Shown here: positions 42,800 to 51,352 of the stretch, piece by piece
How the letters are laid out: every line of letters begins with the position of its first letter
How positions within the stretch are numbered: position 1 is the first letter of the stretch
Assembly: GCA_937920475.1 (NCBI GenBank)
Contig: CALEUX010000079.1
Span: forward strand, 1-51,356
Reading direction: 5' to 3'
Origin: an uncultured Marinilabiliaceae bacterium
Lineage (GTDB): Bacteria > Bacteroidota > Bacteroidia > Bacteroidales > Marinilabiliaceae
Length of the DNA: 51,356 bases
Made by a program: the position numbers and the translations under genes
The notes under the pieces: model-generated
Told to the model about the DNA's origin: nothing
Database searches by the model: none
What the model saw: the letters and a program-made list of their open reading frames with translations, nothing else

Positions 42800-43336
42800 T
42801 TAATTCCTCTTAGTCCTGGTTTGCCCAAACAACTGAGCAATCATTACAAACACCAGTGTAAAAATGGAACTCATAATCACTCTCCACAGGGTTGAAAAAA
42901 TATTGTTAAAGGTAAAAGCTTCTACTAAAAAATAAAATAAATGATGGGTTACCACGCAAAGTACTGCGTAATTTAAAAACCAAATAAATCCAAAATGTGC
43001 AGGAATTGGCAAACTGCCTGGCTCATAACCATCGCGCGGTGCAATATAACGTAAAAACAACGGGCGCATAAAACTGAGAAAAACCGTTGCAGAAGCATGC
43101 ATTCCCGGCGTATTTAAAAATGCATCTATGGTTAATCCGGTAAAAAAACCCAATATCAGCAAAAGCCATCCCGGTATGGCCACTGGTAAAACCATAATAA
43201 ACAATATATACAAGTATGGATTGATGTATCCGCCCAGGTTCAACTGATTCAGAATCAAAGCCTGCACAAGTACCAGAACCACAAAGTTCAGAGAATATCT
43301 AATCCAAGTATTAATCATCCTGCGATTGTTTTTCAA
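42800..43336 (-). CDS. mreD: Rod shape-determining protein MreD
   Basis: The 178-residue membrane protein has five or six hydrophobic helices and lies between mreC and mrdA, overlapping mreC by 26 bases. Sequence conservation of MreD is low; the segment TGLTIDAFLNTPGMHASATV matches the family's usual D-rich motif. It links MreB and MreC to the wall-synthesis enzymes. Confidence 0.9.
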   Translation of the reverse strand: MKNNRRMINTWIRYSLNFVVLVLVQALILNQLNLGGYINPYLYILFIMVLPVAIPGWLLLILGFFTGLTIDAFLNTPGMHASATVFLSFMRPLFLRYIAPRDGYEPGSLPIPAHFGFIWFLNYAVLCVVTHHLFYFLVEAFTFNNIFSTLWRVIMSSIFTLVFVMIAQLFGQTRTKRN

Positions 43337-44144
43337 GGTTTCGTTGCTCCTCGCCGCTAATTTTTTCGGCTACTTCAACGTAGGCAAGACTCTTGAAATC
43401 AACTGAAAGTTTTACTTTTATGCGGTAAAACCCTTCTCCCTCACCCAGTTGAAAATCTTCGATGGTACCCACCAGAATTCCATCCGGGAAAATGGTCGAA
43501 TAGCCACTGGTAACAACCGCATCGCCTATTTGAACCGGAGCGTGTGCCGGAATTTCAGTTAACACAACATGCCGGTACGAGTGTCCATCCCACTCAAGAG
43601 AACCGAAAAAATTGGAATCGCGCAGCTTTGCCGACACCTTTAACCGTGTATTAAGCAGTGATAAAACCGTAGAGTAATGAGGAGAAACGTTTTTTACCAC
43701 TCCAACCAAACCTCTGGCTGAAATTACACCGGTTTCAGGTTTGATACCATGCATAGCTCCACGGTTAATGGTAATGTAGTTAAACTGTTTATTAACCGAG
43801 TTATTTATAACTTTTGCCTGGCGGTAATGAAACCGGTCGGGGGTTAGTAAATCAACCGACGATACCACATTTCGCGAAGGAGCAGTTTCGGCCATATTTT
43901 GAAGTTGCGACCGTAAGAAGGCATTTTCTCTCGATAACTCATCATTGGCCCTCTTAAGCGCAAAATAATTCCTGAAACTTCCCGAAATCTCGAGAAAAGA
44001 AGCTGTAATTCTATTGGATGTGCTTATAAAAGTTTGTTGCTGAAGTTGGTTATAGTTTACAACAAGATAAAGCGCCAGTGTTTCGAAAACCAGAAACAGC
44101 AAAAAAAAATGATATTTCTCGATAAACCGGAAGAAATTTCTCAT
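43311..44144 (-). CDS. mreC: Rod shape-determining protein MreC
   Basis: The 277-residue protein has one N-terminal membrane helix (about 13-30), a periplasmic coiled coil (about 62-85, RANDELSRENAFLRSQLQNM) and the double beta-barrel domain (ITINRGAMHGIKPETGVISA, RGLVGVVKNVSPHYSTVLSL). It scaffolds PBP2 and RodA. The C-terminal tail is acidic and overlaps the start of mreD. Confidence 0.94.
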   Translation of the reverse strand: MRNFFRFIEKYHFFLLFLVFETLALYLVVNYNQLQQQTFISTSNRITASFLEISGSFRNYFALKRANDELSRENAFLRSQLQNMAETAPSRNVVSSVDLLTPDRFHYRQAKVINNSVNKQFNYITINRGAMHGIKPETGVISARGLVGVVKNVSPHYSTVLSLLNTRLKVSAKLRDSNFFGSLEWDGHSYRHVVLTEIPAHAPVQIGDAVVTSGYSTIFPDGILVGTIEDFQLGEGEGFYRIKVKLSVDFKSLAYVEVAEKISGEEQRNLEKQSQDD

Positions 44145-44213
44145 AATTCCGAAACAAAAAAGGCTTACAATTTATCCTGTTGCAATATTCTCCAAAGGTT
44201 TTATATAATACAA

Positions 44214-45236
44214 CTACCTCATCAGGAACGAAAATCTGTGTCGATTTTTCAGGGCAATTCCGGTTCCGCGGGCCACCGCATGAAGCGGATTCTCGGCAAT
44301 ATGGAACGGTATGTTCAATTTACTCGACAATCGTTTATCAAGGCCTCTTAGCAATGCTCCGCCACCTGCCAAATAAATGCCGTTGTTAACAATATCGGCA
44401 TACAACTCGGGTGGAGTTTGCTCAAGCGCATTTAAAATGGCCGTTTCCATTTTACTGATGGATTTTTCGAGGCAATGCGAAATTTCCTGATACGATACAG
44501 GTACTTCAATTGGCAGAGCCGTCATTTGATTGGGTCCCTGAACAATAAAATCGGCAGGAGGATTCTCCAACTCAGGCAGGGCCGACCCTACACGAATTTT
44601 TATTTCTTCTGCTGTGCGTTCTCCAATTTTAATATTGTGCTGACGCCGCATATACTCCATAATGTCGGATGTTAAATCGTCGCCGGCAATACGAATAGAT
44701 TTGTTGGTAACAATACCTCCAAGAGAAATAACAGCAATTTCGGTTGAGCCACCACCTATATCTACCACCATGTTTCCTTCGGGAGCTTCCACATCGAGGC
44801 CTATACCCAAAGCGGCAGCCATTGGTTCATAAATCATGTAAACCTCGCGGCCTCCGGCATGTTCGGCAGAATCGCGTACAGCTCTCAATTCAACTTCGGT
44901 GCTGCCCGATGGGATACAAATAACAATGGTCAGTGATGGTGTAAAGAGCCGCTTCTTGGTGTCAATCATGCTTATCATACCGCGAATCATTTGCTCGGCG
45001 GCATTAAAATCGGCAATAACGCCATCGCGAAGTGGTCTGATGGTATAAATATTATCATGCGTTTTACCATGCATCTGCCGCGCCTTTTCTCCAATAGCTA
45101 CCAATTTATCGGAGCGACGGTCGAGAGCCACAATACTGGGCTCATCAACAACAATTTTATCGTTATGGATGATGATGGTGTTGGCTGTTCCTAAGTCAAT
45201 AGCCAATTCCTGTGATAAAAAAGAAAACAATCCCAT
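44214..45236 (-). CDS. mreB: Actin-like cell shape protein MreB
   Basis: The 340-residue protein has the actin-fold motifs IDLGTANTIIIHND, AEHAGGREVYMIYEPMAAAL, NMVVDIGGGSTEIAVISLGG and GIYLAGGGALLRGLD. It forms membrane-bound filaments that guide the elongation machinery. A 69-base gap separates it from mreC, and purH lies 11 bases upstream, so all belong to one operon. Cells are probably rod-shaped. Confidence 0.97.
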   Translation of the reverse strand: MGLFSFLSQELAIDLGTANTIIIHNDKIVVDEPSIVALDRRSDKLVAIGEKARQMHGKTHDNIYTIRPLRDGVIADFNAAEQMIRGMISMIDTKKRLFTPSLTIVICIPSGSTEVELRAVRDSAEHAGGREVYMIYEPMAAALGIGLDVEAPEGNMVVDIGGGSTEIAVISLGGIVTNKSIRIAGDDLTSDIMEYMRRQHNIKIGERTAEEIKIRVGSALPELENPPADFIVQGPNQMTALPIEVPVSYQEISHCLEKSISKMETAILNALEQTPPELYADIVNNGIYLAGGGALLRGLDKRLSSKLNIPFHIAENPLHAVARGTGIALKNRHRFSFLMR

Positions 45237-45247
45237 CTAACTTTTTT

Positions 45248-46771
45248 TTAATGTTTAAAATGACGGATGCCTGTTAATACCATAGACACTTTATTCGTAT
45301 TGCAAAACTCAATGGTTTCATTATCGCGTATAGAACCTCCGGGTTGAATAACAGAGGTGATGCCAGCCTGATGAGCAATTTCAACAGAATCGGCAAACGG
45401 GAAGAACGCATCAGATGCCATTACTGCACCGTTAAGGTCGAACTCAAACGAGCCGGCTTTTGAAATGGCGTGTTTTAATGCATCAACTCTCGATGTTTGT
45501 CCTACACCACTGGCAACCAATTGTTTGTTTTTTGCCAGAACAATGGCATTCGATTTAGAGTGCTTCACAATTTTATTGGCAAACAAAAGGTCTTCAATTT
45601 CTCTTTCTGATGGTGCCAAACTGGTTACTACTTTAAGGTCGTCTTTGGTTTCGGTTTTTAAATCCTTATCCTGAACAAGTACGCCATTCAGCAGTGTGCG
45701 CGACATAACAGCTGGAAGAACAGCCTCTTTTTGAATCAGAATAATCCGGTTTTTCTTTTGTTGTAATATGGTTAAAGCTTCCTTTTCGTATGCAGGAGCA
45801 ATCACCACTTCAAAAAAGATTTTATCCATTTCTTTGGCAGCTTCCACATCCACTTTGACATTGGTAATAATGATGCCACCAAAAGCCGACACCGGATCAC
45901 CAGCCAATGCATCAATCCAGGCTTGGGTAAGCGTTTTGCGCGATGCCAAACCACAGGCGTTATTGTGTTTTAAAATGGCTACAGTAATTTCGTTAAACTC
46001 GGAAATGAGCGCAACCGCAGCATCAATATCGAGCAAGTTGTTGTACGATATTTCTTTGCCATGCAGCTGGTCAAATATTTTTTCGAAGTCGCCATAAAAA
46101 GTTCCCTTCTGATGAGGGTTCTCTCCATATCGAAGAGCTTTGCAATTATTGGCGCTTTCGCGATAGGCAGGAAACTCAGATTTACTGAAATAATTAAAGA
46201 TTGCGGTATCGTACCCCGATGATACGGCAAAAGCAGCAGTGGCAAACCAAACACGGTCTTCAAGCGAGGTGATACCCTTATCGGCAACCAAAAGTTCGTG
46301 AAGTTTGGGATACTGCTCCTGGGATGCAACAATCACAACATCTTTGTGGTTTTTGGCTGCAGCTCGTATTAACGAAATTCCGCCAATGTCAATTTTCTCA
46401 ATAATGTCGGCATGAGAGGCACCTGAAGCCACAGTTGCTTCAAACGGATACAAATCAACAATAACAAGGTCGATTTCGGGGATCTTAAATTCTTCAATTT
46501 GTTTTTGGTGCGAAGTATCATCTCGACGAGTCAGAATACCTCCAAAAACCTTAGGATGTAAAGTTTTTACTCGTCCTCCCAGAATGGAAGGATAGCCGGT
46601 AAGCGATTCAATGCTGGTAACTTTTACGCCCAGACCTTCAATAAAGGATTGCGTGCCACCAGTAGAGTAAATATTGACATCCAGCGCGTTAAGCGTTCGA
46701 ACAATTTCGTCAAGACCGTCTTTATAATAAACGGAAATTAAAGCTGATTTTATTTTCTTTTGTGTGTTCAT
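45248..46771 (-). CDS. purH: Bifunctional AICAR formyltransferase / IMP cyclohydrolase
   Basis: The 507-residue protein has the N-terminal IMP cyclohydrolase domain (SALISVYYKDGLDEIVRTLN, YPSILGGRVKTLHPKVFGGI) and the C-terminal AICAR transformylase domain (RYGENPHQKGTFYGD, AILKHNNACGLA, FFPFADSVEIAHQAG). These perform the last two steps of purine synthesis, using formyl-tetrahydrofolate. It is the first gene of the operon leading into mreB. That coupling of a purine gene with cell-shape genes recurs in Bacteroidota. The one-carbon genes metH and metF are elsewhere in the window. Confidence 0.97.
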   Translation of the reverse strand: MNTQKKIKSALISVYYKDGLDEIVRTLNALDVNIYSTGGTQSFIEGLGVKVTSIESLTGYPSILGGRVKTLHPKVFGGILTRRDDTSHQKQIEEFKIPEIDLVIVDLYPFEATVASGASHADIIEKIDIGGISLIRAAAKNHKDVVIVASQEQYPKLHELLVADKGITSLEDRVWFATAAFAVSSGYDTAIFNYFSKSEFPAYRESANNCKALRYGENPHQKGTFYGDFEKIFDQLHGKEISYNNLLDIDAAVALISEFNEITVAILKHNNACGLASRKTLTQAWIDALAGDPVSAFGGIIITNVKVDVEAAKEMDKIFFEVVIAPAYEKEALTILQQKKNRIILIQKEAVLPAVMSRTLLNGVLVQDKDLKTETKDDLKVVTSLAPSEREIEDLLFANKIVKHSKSNAIVLAKNKQLVASGVGQTSRVDALKHAISKAGSFEFDLNGAVMASDAFFPFADSVEIAHQAGITSVIQPGGSIRDNETIEFCNTNKVSMVLTGIRHFKH

Positions 46772-46794
46772 TGATTTTTTTCATTGCGTAGTCG

Positions 46795-46824
46795 CAAAAA
46801 TAAGAAAATAAGCACATTTCTCAA
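46795..46824 (-). promoter_or_regulatory. Promoter of the purH-mre operon
   Basis: On the minus strand TTG (46824-46822) is followed after 19 bases by TATTTTTG (46802-46795), a full consensus match. The transcript would start about 17 bases before purH. Confidence 0.65.
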
Positions 46825-46880
46825 CCGCGTTTTAAGTTTTTGTTTTAGTTTTAAAGGTAAATATTATTAACTGGACTTCC

Positions 46881-47567
46881 ATGCAAAGCCTTGTTGTTTT
46901 ATCCGGTGCCGGAATGAGCGCCGAAAGTGGCATTCCAACCTTCCGCGATATGGGCGGTATTTGGGAGCAATACGATGTAACCCAGGTGGCTTCACCCGAA
47001 GCCTGGCGAGCAAATCCTGAACTGGTGCTTGAATTTTACAACCAGCGCAGAAAGAAGCTGTTCGAATCGGAGCCAAACAATGGTCATTTAATTTTGGCTG
47101 AGTTGGAACAATGGTTTAATGTACAAATAATTACTCAAAATGTTGACGACTTGCACGAAAGGGCCGGAAGTAAACAAATTTTGCATTTGCACGGAGAATT
47201 AAAAAAAGCCAGAAGCACTGGGAATCCCAACCTTGTTTATGAATTAAAACATTGGGGGCTAAAACTTGGTGATGTTTGCGAAAAGGGTTATCAACTTCGC
47301 CCTCATATTGTTTGGTTTGGCGAAGCCGTTGAAGCCATTGGTCAGGCTCAGGCTATAGCATCTATTGCCGATATTTTTGTGGTGGTGGGGACATCTCTAA
47401 ATGTTTATCCTGCTGCAGGATTGGTACATTATGTTCGAAAGGGTGTGCCGGTTTTTGTGGTTGACCCGGCAAAGCCGTTGTTGGGCAACAATAACAATGT
47501 TACTTACATAACCGAAAAAGCGTCAACCGGACTTATGAAATTAAAAGAAATGCTTACACCGCAATAG
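46881..47567 (+). CDS. cobB: Sir2-family NAD-dependent protein deacylase without zinc cysteines
   Basis: The 228-residue protein has the NAD motif GAGMSAESGI (9-18), TQNVDDLH (85-92), the catalytic H104 in LHLHGE and PHIVWFGE. Y53 and R56 form the YxxR pair of class III sirtuins, which favour succinyl or malonyl lysine. The zinc-ribbon region between 105 and 140 has a single cysteine (C133) instead of four, so no zinc site can form in the usual way. I believe this loss is shared by related Bacteroidota proteins. The gene is divergent from purH, with about 110 bases between. Confidence 0.9.
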   Translation: MQSLVVLSGAGMSAESGIPTFRDMGGIWEQYDVTQVASPEAWRANPELVLEFYNQRRKKLFESEPNNGHLILAELEQWFNVQIITQNVDDLHERAGSKQILHLHGELKKARSTGNPNLVYELKHWGLKLGDVCEKGYQLRPHIVWFGEAVEAIGQAQAIASIADIFVVVGTSLNVYPAAGLVHYVRKGVPVFVVDPAKPLLGNNNNVTYITEKASTGLMKLKEMLTPQ

Positions 47568-47627
47568 AAGGTAAGAACTTCCCTCCCACCACCCTTAACA
47601 AAGAAGGGCAAATCAAACCTTCCGGAT

Positions 47628-48341
47628 TTAGCGTGCCGAATAGCCCACAGTAATTATGCTTACTTTGGTTCCGGTAATTTGGTTGAGCGGAAAACAACAG
47701 GCCTCTAAAGTTGACCCGGTAGTAATAACATCATCTACCAATAATACATGTTTGTTTTCAAAAATTTGCGGGTTGACAATTTTAAAAATACCTTCAACAT
47801 TTTCCCATCGTTCAAAACGTGTTTTACGTGTTTGCGACACATTGTACACCTGGCGGATGAGCGAGTCTGGTAAAACCGGAGCTTTTACAACTTCGGATAT
47901 TCCTTGCGACAAAATATCGCACTGATTATAGCCTCTGGAGCGAAGCTTACGCGGATGGAGCGGTACAGGAATAATGACATCGGGCTTGTGGAAAAATGGT
48001 GCATCGGTTAGCAGTTTACCGGTTATCTTCCCAAGAAAAACGCCAATATCTTTGCGCCGTTTATATTTTAACTGGTGGATGAGTTTGGGTAATAATTCGC
48101 CCTTGCGGTAATAAAAAACCGATGCAGCAAAATTGACCGGCACTCTGCCCCAAAACGACTGATTAGCAGGATTATTTTCGCTCCACTCAAAACCCGTACG
48201 CGGTAAGTTGGCTGTACATTTACGGCATATAATCTCTTCCGCTCCACGAAGCGTATTGGTACAACCATTACAAATATTAGGATAGGCCAGCGATAAAAAG
48301 CCCGAGAAATAGCCTTGCAGATTTTGGATAAGGGTTTTCAT
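47628..48341 (-). CDS. comF: ComF-family phosphoribosyltransferase-like protein
   Basis: The 237-residue protein has an N-terminal CNGC/CRKC zinc finger pair, LIHQLKYKRRKDIG, VIIPVPLHPRKLRSRGYNQC and the PRPP-binding motif VLLVDDVITTGST. ComF proteins are needed for DNA uptake in competent bacteria; their enzymatic role is unclear. The ComM-type gene at 17529 is the only other transformation-linked gene seen. The gene is convergent with the sirtuin gene. Confidence 0.92.
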   Translation of the reverse strand: MKTLIQNLQGYFSGFLSLAYPNICNGCTNTLRGAEEIICRKCTANLPRTGFEWSENNPANQSFWGRVPVNFAASVFYYRKGELLPKLIHQLKYKRRKDIGVFLGKITGKLLTDAPFFHKPDVIIPVPLHPRKLRSRGYNQCDILSQGISEVVKAPVLPDSLIRQVYNVSQTRKTRFERWENVEGIFKIVNPQIFENKHVLLVDDVITTGSTLEACCFPLNQITGTKVSIITVGYSAR

Positions 48342-48420
48342 TAATCAAGGTTTAAACCCACAAATTACCTGTTTGGCTGATTATTATCAAGAGAAAGGTT
48401 GAAAATAAATAGAATATTGG

Positions 48421-48541
48421 ACACGCGTTCCGGTTTGCTCGGAAATAGAAAACAGCGAAGAAGGGCAAAAACGATATTTGAATTATTATTTAAAACTGTT
48501 GTCATTAAATATTCAATTCTCTTGTCTTAAGCCTAATAGAA
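48421..48541. repeat. Interspersed intergenic repeat, copy D
   Basis: It contains the hairpin TTCCGGTTTGCTCGGAA (48428-48444), then ACGATATTTGAATTATTATT and TTGTCATTAAAT, and ends TCTTGTCTTAAGCC. The order of words follows copy B. It lacks the AGACTATTAGAAG start. Confidence 0.5.
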
Positions 48542-48609
48542 TATTTTAATCAACATCTAACCTGTAACTAAATTTTCTTGCTTAATTTGAGCTGACAAAA
48601 AACCAGATT

Positions 48610-49968
48610 ATGAGAGTCCATTTTATTGCCATTGGTGGCAGCGCCATGCACAATTTAGCTATTGCATTAAAGGAAAACGGAGCGCAAGTGACCGGTTCCG
48701 ATGATGAAATATTTGAACCAAGCAGTTCCCGACTTGCCCGGCACGAACTGCTTCCTGAAAAAATGGGTTGGTTTCCCGAAAAGATAAACAATAGTTTGGA
48801 TGCCATTATCCTTGGCATGCATGCCCGCAAAGATAATCCTGAATTATTAAAGGCACAGGAAATGGGATTAAAGGTTTACAGCTACCCGGAGTATTTATAC
48901 GAACAATGTAAAAGCAAAAAACGGGTTGTTATTGGTGGTAGCCATGGAAAAACCACTGTAACATCAATGATAATGCATGCTTTAAGATATGATGGTATTG
49001 CCTTTGATTATATGGTTGGAGCCCAGCTTGAAGGTTTTGACACCATGGTACAGCTTTCAGATAAGGCTGAAATCGCCGTATTTGAAGGCGATGAGTATCT
49101 CTCTTCTCCCATCGACCCGCGTCCCAAATTTTTATGGTACAAACCCCATCTGGCTTTAATCACCGGAATTGCATGGGACCATATTAATGTTTTCCCAACC
49201 ATAGATTTGTACAACCAGCAGTTTATTGAATTCATTCACACCATTGATAACGATGGATTGTTAGCCTGTTTCTCGGGCGATACAGAGTTAGTTAAAGTTG
49301 TTAAACAAGCAAATGCTAAGTGCCAATTAAAACCATACCAGGCCCTTCCAGCGGTAGTTAAAAACGATAAAACCCATATCCAGTTTAATGGAGAGATGTA
49401 TGAGGTGCCTTTATTTGGCCAGCACAATTTACAAAATATGGCAGGCGCCATGATGATTTGCTCCGAACTGGGTGTAATGCCAGATAAATTTCTGGTGGCG
49501 ATGCAAACCTTTAAAGGCGCCTCGCGACGACTGCAGATACTTGGACATAATGAACACTCGGCAGTTTATTACGATTTTGCCCATGCTCCTTCAAAAGTAA
49601 AAGCAACGCTTGAAGCCGTAAAAGAACATTATCCACACAGGCACTTAACCGCCTGTGTGGAGCTACATACCTTTAGCAGCTTAAACAGGAACTTTTTACC
49701 TCATTACCATAACACTATGGCTGCTGCCGACCGGGCCATTGTTTTTTTCGACCCCCTTGTAGTTAAGCATAAAAAGCTTGAAGAGATTACAGATCAGGAG
49801 GTAGCAACAGCTTTTAATTTACCGGTTGAGGCAGTCTTTACTAATCCTGAAAAGCTAAAAATTGAGCTTGAAAAAATTCGGTTAAACAATGGCAATTTAC
49901 TGATTATGACATCAGGCAACTTTGCAGGAATAAATCTTAAAGCGCTTACTAATTGTGTATTGCATTAG
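48610..49968 (+). CDS. mpl: UDP-N-acetylmuramate:tripeptide ligase (murein recycling)
   Basis: The 452-residue Mur ligase has HFIAIGGSAMHNLAIAL at the start, the ATP-binding motif GGSHGKTT (109-116), EGDEYLSSPIDPRPKF and AWDHINVFPT, and YYDFAHAPSKVKATLEAV near residue 320. These fit Mpl, which attaches recycled L-Ala-gamma-D-Glu-meso-DAP to UDP-MurNAc, rather than MurC. It adds a recycling function to the wall-synthesis genes nearby, though on its own transcript. Confidence 0.92.
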   Translation: MRVHFIAIGGSAMHNLAIALKENGAQVTGSDDEIFEPSSSRLARHELLPEKMGWFPEKINNSLDAIILGMHARKDNPELLKAQEMGLKVYSYPEYLYEQCKSKKRVVIGGSHGKTTVTSMIMHALRYDGIAFDYMVGAQLEGFDTMVQLSDKAEIAVFEGDEYLSSPIDPRPKFLWYKPHLALITGIAWDHINVFPTIDLYNQQFIEFIHTIDNDGLLACFSGDTELVKVVKQANAKCQLKPYQALPAVVKNDKTHIQFNGEMYEVPLFGQHNLQNMAGAMMICSELGVMPDKFLVAMQTFKGASRRLQILGHNEHSAVYYDFAHAPSKVKATLEAVKEHYPHRHLTACVELHTFSSLNRNFLPHYHNTMAAADRAIVFFDPLVVKHKKLEEITDQEVATAFNLPVEAVFTNPEKLKIELEKIRLNNGNLLIMTSGNFAGINLKALTNCVLH

Positions 49969-50003
49969 GAAAACAAATTATTTTCATTTTTTTGTCTTTT
50001 TAT

Positions 50004-50033
50004 TGTAACGAATCTAATCATCCCGGCGTCATA
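50004..50033 (+). promoter_or_regulatory. ECF-type promoter of the DUF4097 gene
   Basis: TGTAAC at 50004-50009 and CGTCATA at 50027-50033 are separated by 17 bases, like the boxes upstream of the sigma gene at 13366. The leader would be about 30 bases. Confidence 0.6.
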
Positions 50034-50070
50034 CCTTCAAAATTAGATTGTCAACATAAAACTATTAACT

Positions 50071-51090
50071 ATGATAAGGTTATCAATTTTATTAAGCCTG
50101 ATACTTTGGTTATTACCGGGATTAGCAAGCGGGCAAGACTTGGTTGACCAGGTAAGAGAGTCGTTTACTGATGTAACAACAGTAACTGTTAAAGGAATTT
50201 TCTGCAGCGTGGAAATGGAGCCGGGTAACGGCTCAACTGTTACACTTGAAGGAGAAATAAGAGCTACAAGAAAATACGAAGACCTGCGTATTAAATTCTC
50301 AAAAAAAGGAACCAATTTGGAAGTATGGGTTGAACAACCCAAAAACATAATTGGCCAGGTAAAAGGTTTTCTCAATCTGACGGTACCTGTTTCAACCATA
50401 GTAAGGGTTGAAAATGTTTCAGGAAGTGTTAAAGTAACAGGCATTGGGAAAGATGAATTGAGGCTTGATGCCGTTTCGGGCAGTATAGCTGCAACCAATA
50501 TTCCATGTAAAGCCAGTCTTAAAACAGTTTCAGGCTCTATTAAAGCATCGGTAATAGATGGTGATTTAATTGCCAAAACTATTAGTGGCTCTTTAAATGT
50601 ATCAGACATTAAAGGAAGAGCCGACCTGAATTCGGTTTCGGGAAGTATAACAGCCAAAAGTATTATGAAAGAGGTAGATGCCTCCTCAGTTTCCGGCTCG
50701 GTAAATCTGGCAGAAATATTCTCAAACATTAAGGGAAAGTCAGTTTCAGGGGCTGTAAAAATTTCAGAAGTAAGAGGAAATATTACTGCCAACACCACCT
50801 CGGGTTCAATAACGCTTGCAGAAGTAGTTGGTGAAATTAATGCCTCTTCAACCAGTGGCAGCATCCGGGGAACGGGAATCATGCTAACTGGTATGAGTTC
50901 ATTTAATAATACTTCAGGTGGCGTGGATATAGCCCTTGTGAACGACCAACAAGCCCTGAGCTTCGATTTACGCTCAGGGTCGGGTAGTTTGGAAGCTGCA
51001 GGAGTCAGAGCGTCCAAGCGTTTGGTGGTAGGTACCGGACCTGTTAAGATTTCAGGAGTTACTGCTTCGGGCAGCCAAAAATACAGGTAG
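50071..51090 (+). CDS. Exported DUF4097 beta-repeat protein
   Basis: The 339-residue protein has a signal peptide (MIRLSILLSLILWLLPGLAS) and, from about residue 105 on, ten repeats of a unit such as VSGSVKV with a period of 18 residues (occasionally 19-20). This gives a ladder of short beta strands, the DUF4097 fold. Similar proteins are often coded near ECF sigma genes in Bacteroidota. Here the gene lies 37 kb from the sigma gene but has the same promoter boxes. It probably acts in the periplasm or outer membrane in an envelope response; the activity is unknown. Confidence 0.88.
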   Translation: MIRLSILLSLILWLLPGLASGQDLVDQVRESFTDVTTVTVKGIFCSVEMEPGNGSTVTLEGEIRATRKYEDLRIKFSKKGTNLEVWVEQPKNIIGQVKGFLNLTVPVSTIVRVENVSGSVKVTGIGKDELRLDAVSGSIAATNIPCKASLKTVSGSIKASVIDGDLIAKTISGSLNVSDIKGRADLNSVSGSITAKSIMKEVDASSVSGSVNLAEIFSNIKGKSVSGAVKISEVRGNITANTTSGSITLAEVVGEINASSTSGSIRGTGIMLTGMSSFNNTSGGVDIALVNDQQALSFDLRSGSGSLEAAGVRASKRLVVGTGPVKISGVTASGSQKYR

Positions 51091-51238
51091 ACAAGGAAAC
51101 AAAAGTAGGATGAACAGAGAATAACTTAGTAACACAGTGACGTTCCGCGTAACGAAAAGGACGATATAAACTGAAGCTTCTTCTGCCTTCTTCCTGATTC
51201 CTCTATCTTACTATCTTAATAACAGTTTGTTTGATAAT

Positions 51239-51277
51239 AAAAGAGGGTGTCTCAAAAGTCAGAGACACCCTCTTTTT
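51239..51277 (+). terminator. Strong terminator-like hairpin
   Basis: A perfect 15-bp stem (51239-51253 with 51262-51276) with an 8-base loop and a T run. It can end the DUF4097 transcript, 149 bases after the stop, but also forms the left end of the element at 51242-51352. Confidence 0.6.
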
Positions 51278-51352
51278 ATTCGTACTCCTACCCGAGTAGT
51301 TTTTCAAATACTCAATTTTCAGAGCCTTAAAAAAACTTATGAGACAGCCTCT
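51242..51352. mobile_element. MITE-like element or insertion-sequence remnant
   Basis: Terminal inverted repeats of 18 bp, 16 matching: AGAGGGTGTCTCAAAAGT at 51242-51259 and its complement at 51335-51352 (ACTTATGAGACAGCCTCT). There is no transposase. The ends resemble those of Bacteroidota insertion sequences that begin GAGGCTGTCTCA. The window ends 4 bases after the right repeat. Confidence 0.5.

Noticed and set aside
48582-48589. TTAATTTG as the mpl promoter
   Set aside because: It deviates from TAnnTTTG in one position and has no TTG at the -33 distance, so I do not list it as a feature, though it is well placed.
50380-51000. CRISPR-like or tandem DNA repeat
   Set aside because: The repeats are in frame and of 18 residues (54 bases) with diverged codons, so they are protein repeats within a gene.
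50043-51017. A 324-codon open frame on the minus strand across the DUF4097 gene
   Set aside because: It mirrors the regular repeats of the plus-strand gene, has no ribosome binding site, and its protein is a low-complexity product of the repeat. The plus-strand gene has a signal peptide and a promoter.
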